NCBI GenBank assembly: GCA_028287895.1
Contig: JAQBOV010000021.1
Coordinates: forward strand, 1-51,886
Source of the DNA: Mucilaginibacter sp.
GTDB lineage: Bacteria > Bacteroidota > Bacteroidia > Sphingobacteriales > Sphingobacteriaceae
Reading direction: 5' to 3'
Length of the DNA: 51,886 nucleotides
Of this stretch, positions 50,669-51,886 are shown piece by piece. Made by a program: the position numbers and the translations under genes. The stretch's first letter is position 1; each line of letters begins with the position of its first letter. Below the pieces are notes generated by a model. It did no database searches. It saw only the letters and a list, made by a program, of their open reading frames with translations, and was not told the origin of the DNA.

Positions 50669-50932
50669 TTATTTTAAAGAATCTGTTACATAAGGCAATA
50701 AACCGATGTGGCGTGCACGCTTAACAGCCTGCGCCACCTTACGCTGAAACTTTAATGAAGTACCGGTTAAACGGCGTGGTAATACCTTACCCTGATCGTT
50801 TACGAACTTTAATAAGAAGTTAGCGTCTTTGTAATCGATATATTTAATACCGTTTTTCTTAAAGCGGCAGTATTTCTTACGGTTATCGTCCACCTTGGGA
50901 GCGGTAACATATTGAATTTGTTCGTTAGCCAT
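50669..50932 (-). CDS. rpsR: 30S ribosomal protein S18
   Basis: The 87-residue protein contains KYCRFKKNGIKYIDYKDANF and LLKFVNDQGKVLPRRLTGTS, then KFQRKVAQAVKRARHIGLLP, the S18 signature. It binds next to S6 on the small subunit platform. The start codon overlaps the last base of the rpsF stop (TAATG), so the two proteins, which form a heterodimer, are translationally coupled. Confidence 0.97.
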   Translation of the reverse strand: MANEQIQYVTAPKVDDNRKKYCRFKKNGIKYIDYKDANFLLKFVNDQGKVLPRRLTGTSLKFQRKVAQAVKRARHIGLLPYVTDSLK

Positions 50933-51300
50933 TATTTTGCTGCCTCCTCTGCTTTAACGGTTTTCTTTTGATTGAAAGCCCCACTGCGTTTTTTCTCATT
51001 GTAAGCAGTGGCGTGTTTATCCAGTGCAATGGTCAGGAAACGCAGAACGCGCTCATCGCGCCTGAATTCAATCTCCAATTTGTTAATTAAATCACCCGGA
51101 GCCCTGTATTCAGTTAAGTGATAATACCCTGTAGTTTTCTTTTGGATAGGGTACGCTAATTTTTTCAAACCCCAATTATCCTCCTGGACAATTTCGGCTC
51201 CGACATCAGTTAACAACTTGCTGTATTTGGCAATAGCCTCTTTAGCAGTTTCTTCTGACAGCAACGGGGTAAGAACGATCACGGTTTCGTACTGTTGCAT
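50932..51300 (-). CDS. rpsF: 30S ribosomal protein S6
   Basis: The 122-residue protein begins MQQYETVIVLTPLLSEETAK, contains EIVQEDNWGLKKLAYPIQKK and TTGYYHLTEYRAPGDLINKL, and has the FRRDERVLRFLTIAL strand. All are S6 hallmarks. The C-terminal tail is Lys/Ala-rich (KKRSGAFNQKKTVKAEEAAK), as usual in this phylum. It is the first gene of the rpsF-rpsR-rplI operon, with a promoter 46 bp upstream. Confidence 0.97.
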   Translation of the reverse strand: MQQYETVIVLTPLLSEETAKEAIAKYSKLLTDVGAEIVQEDNWGLKKLAYPIQKKTTGYYHLTEYRAPGDLINKLEIEFRRDERVLRFLTIALDKHATAYNEKKRSGAFNQKKTVKAEEAAK

Positions 51301-51345
51301 TATTATACTTTGATTTTTAATGTTTTACCCGCTATTACGGGGCTG

Positions 51346-51376
51346 CAAATCTACAAAGAATTTTTAATTTTTTCAA
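51346..51376 (-). promoter_or_regulatory. Promoter of the rpsF-rpsR-rplI operon
   Basis: On the minus strand TTG (51376-51374), a 20-base spacer and TAGATTTG (51353-51346) match the Bacteroidota consensus at both elements. Transcription should begin near 51340 and give a leader of about 40 bases. Confidence 0.75.
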
Positions 51377-51458
51377 GCAGATAATAATTGTAACTCAATC
51401 TTATCAATAAATTGAATTATTTACAGCATTTTGCACTTGGATTTTAATCAACCTTATT

Positions 51459-51886
51459 ATGAAAAAAGTTATACTTCCGCTGCTTGTTTTGTCCTTTTTA
51501 TGCAAAGAAAAATCCTTCTCGCAATCTGAACGTATAATCGGCCCGGTTGAACTTAGAATGACCGATAGCCTTTGCAGCGGTATCAACAAAATAGATCTGT
51601 CCGGAATAACAACACAGGAAGAAGCCATTGCTGCTTATTCGCAGTGTGTAGGAGAACATGCTGATCTTTTGAATGATCTTGCAACCGAACGAAAAGTGGA
51701 TATTACCGATTTAGCAGCAATGAAAAAGATTGGTATTGATCTGGCCTTTGATCTGTATAAAATAAAATGTGAAAAATTTACGAAGCTATCTATCGCAATG
51801 GCTACGAAAACAATTAAGGATTTATCACAAGGTGATCTCACCATTGGGGTATTGAAACGAATTGACCAAAAAGGATTTAATTATAT
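51459..51886 (+). CDS. Secreted protein of unknown function, truncated by window edge
   Basis: The frame starts at ATG 51459 and is open to the end of the window (142 codons visible). A signal peptide (MKKVILPLLVLSFLCKEKSF, then SQSE) suggests export. The mature part is helical with several Cys (DSLCSGINKIDLSG, then AYSQCVGEHADLLNDLATER and FDLYKIKCEKFTKL) and may be disulfide-bonded. No family is recognised. It diverges from the ribosomal operon. Confidence 0.75.
   Translation, partial: MKKVILPLLVLSFLCKEKSFSQSERIIGPVELRMTDSLCSGINKIDLSGITTQEEAIAAYSQCVGEHADLLNDLATERKVDITDLAAMKKIGIDLAFDLYKIKCEKFTKLSIAMATKTIKDLSQGDLTIGVLKRIDQKGFNY

Noticed and set aside
51404..51844. Two minus-strand frames near the right edge
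   Set aside because: They are antisense to the signal-peptide protein that starts at 51459 and runs off the window.
1..51886. CRISPR arrays, rRNA genes, prophage or toxin-antitoxin modules
   Set aside because: No regularly spaced repeats, rRNA segments, phage structural genes or recognisable toxin-antitoxin pairs were seen.

Overview
The window looks like a chromosomal segment of a Bacteroidota member, most likely a Sphingobacteriaceae species close to Mucilaginibacter or Pedobacter. That placement is inference. It rests on Bacteroidota-type promoters (TTTG or TTG, about 20 nt, then TAnnTTTG), the lack of strong Shine-Dalgarno sites, a SusG-like amylase tail, DUF4142 and DUF4136-like lipoproteins, and an rpsF-rpsR-rplI operon of the kind usual in this phylum.

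Layout. 1-8.8 kb holds ordinary accessory genes: the C-terminal end of an alpha-amylase, a divergent Nramp-type transporter, a sulfotransferase facing a sialate O-acetylesterase, a LiaF-like protein, a metallophosphoesterase and a DUF4142 lipoprotein. 9.0-23.3 kb is a large glycan or glycoside cluster. It contains a NodU/TobZ-type carbamoyltransferase, a GT2, two GT9 (heptosyltransferase-like) enzymes, a GmhB-like phosphatase, three GT4-type glycosyltransferases, an MFS carrier, an (alpha/alpha)6 glycosidase, a PIG-L deacetylase, a LuxR-type response regulator and a lipoprotein. 23.4-26.3 kb has an orphan PaoC-like molybdenum hydroxylase subunit and an HdeD-like protein.

26.3-34.2 kb is a coherent oxalate/formate system. 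A FadR-type GntR regulator, FdhD, a small partner protein, an FdhF/YdeP-like molybdoenzyme and an OFA-family carrier form one minus-strand operon. It diverges from a Tat-exported bicupin oxalate decarboxylase. Four copies of a 15-bp palindrome (core AACATNNNATGTT) lie here: one on the operon promoter, two upstream of the decarboxylase promoter, and one upstream of a small membrane protein. I read this as a local oxalate regulon. Oxalate is decarboxylated to formate outside the cytoplasm, the carrier exchanges oxalate and formate, and the FdhF-like enzyme oxidises formate.

34.3-39 kb carries a PAS histidine kinase, a GH18 chitinase and hypothetical genes. About 39-45 kb is an AT-rich, probably acquired island. 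It holds a Dlt-like cassette (adenylation enzyme, acyl carrier protein, MBOAT acyltransferase, SGNH-like membrane protein), a decayed IS3-family transposase and a truncated tyrosine recombinase, next to tRNA-Phe(GAA). 45.3-51.9 kb returns to core-like sequence: a two-gene iron-sulfur reductase, small conserved proteins, MtgA and the ribosomal operon, with a secreted protein running off the right edge.
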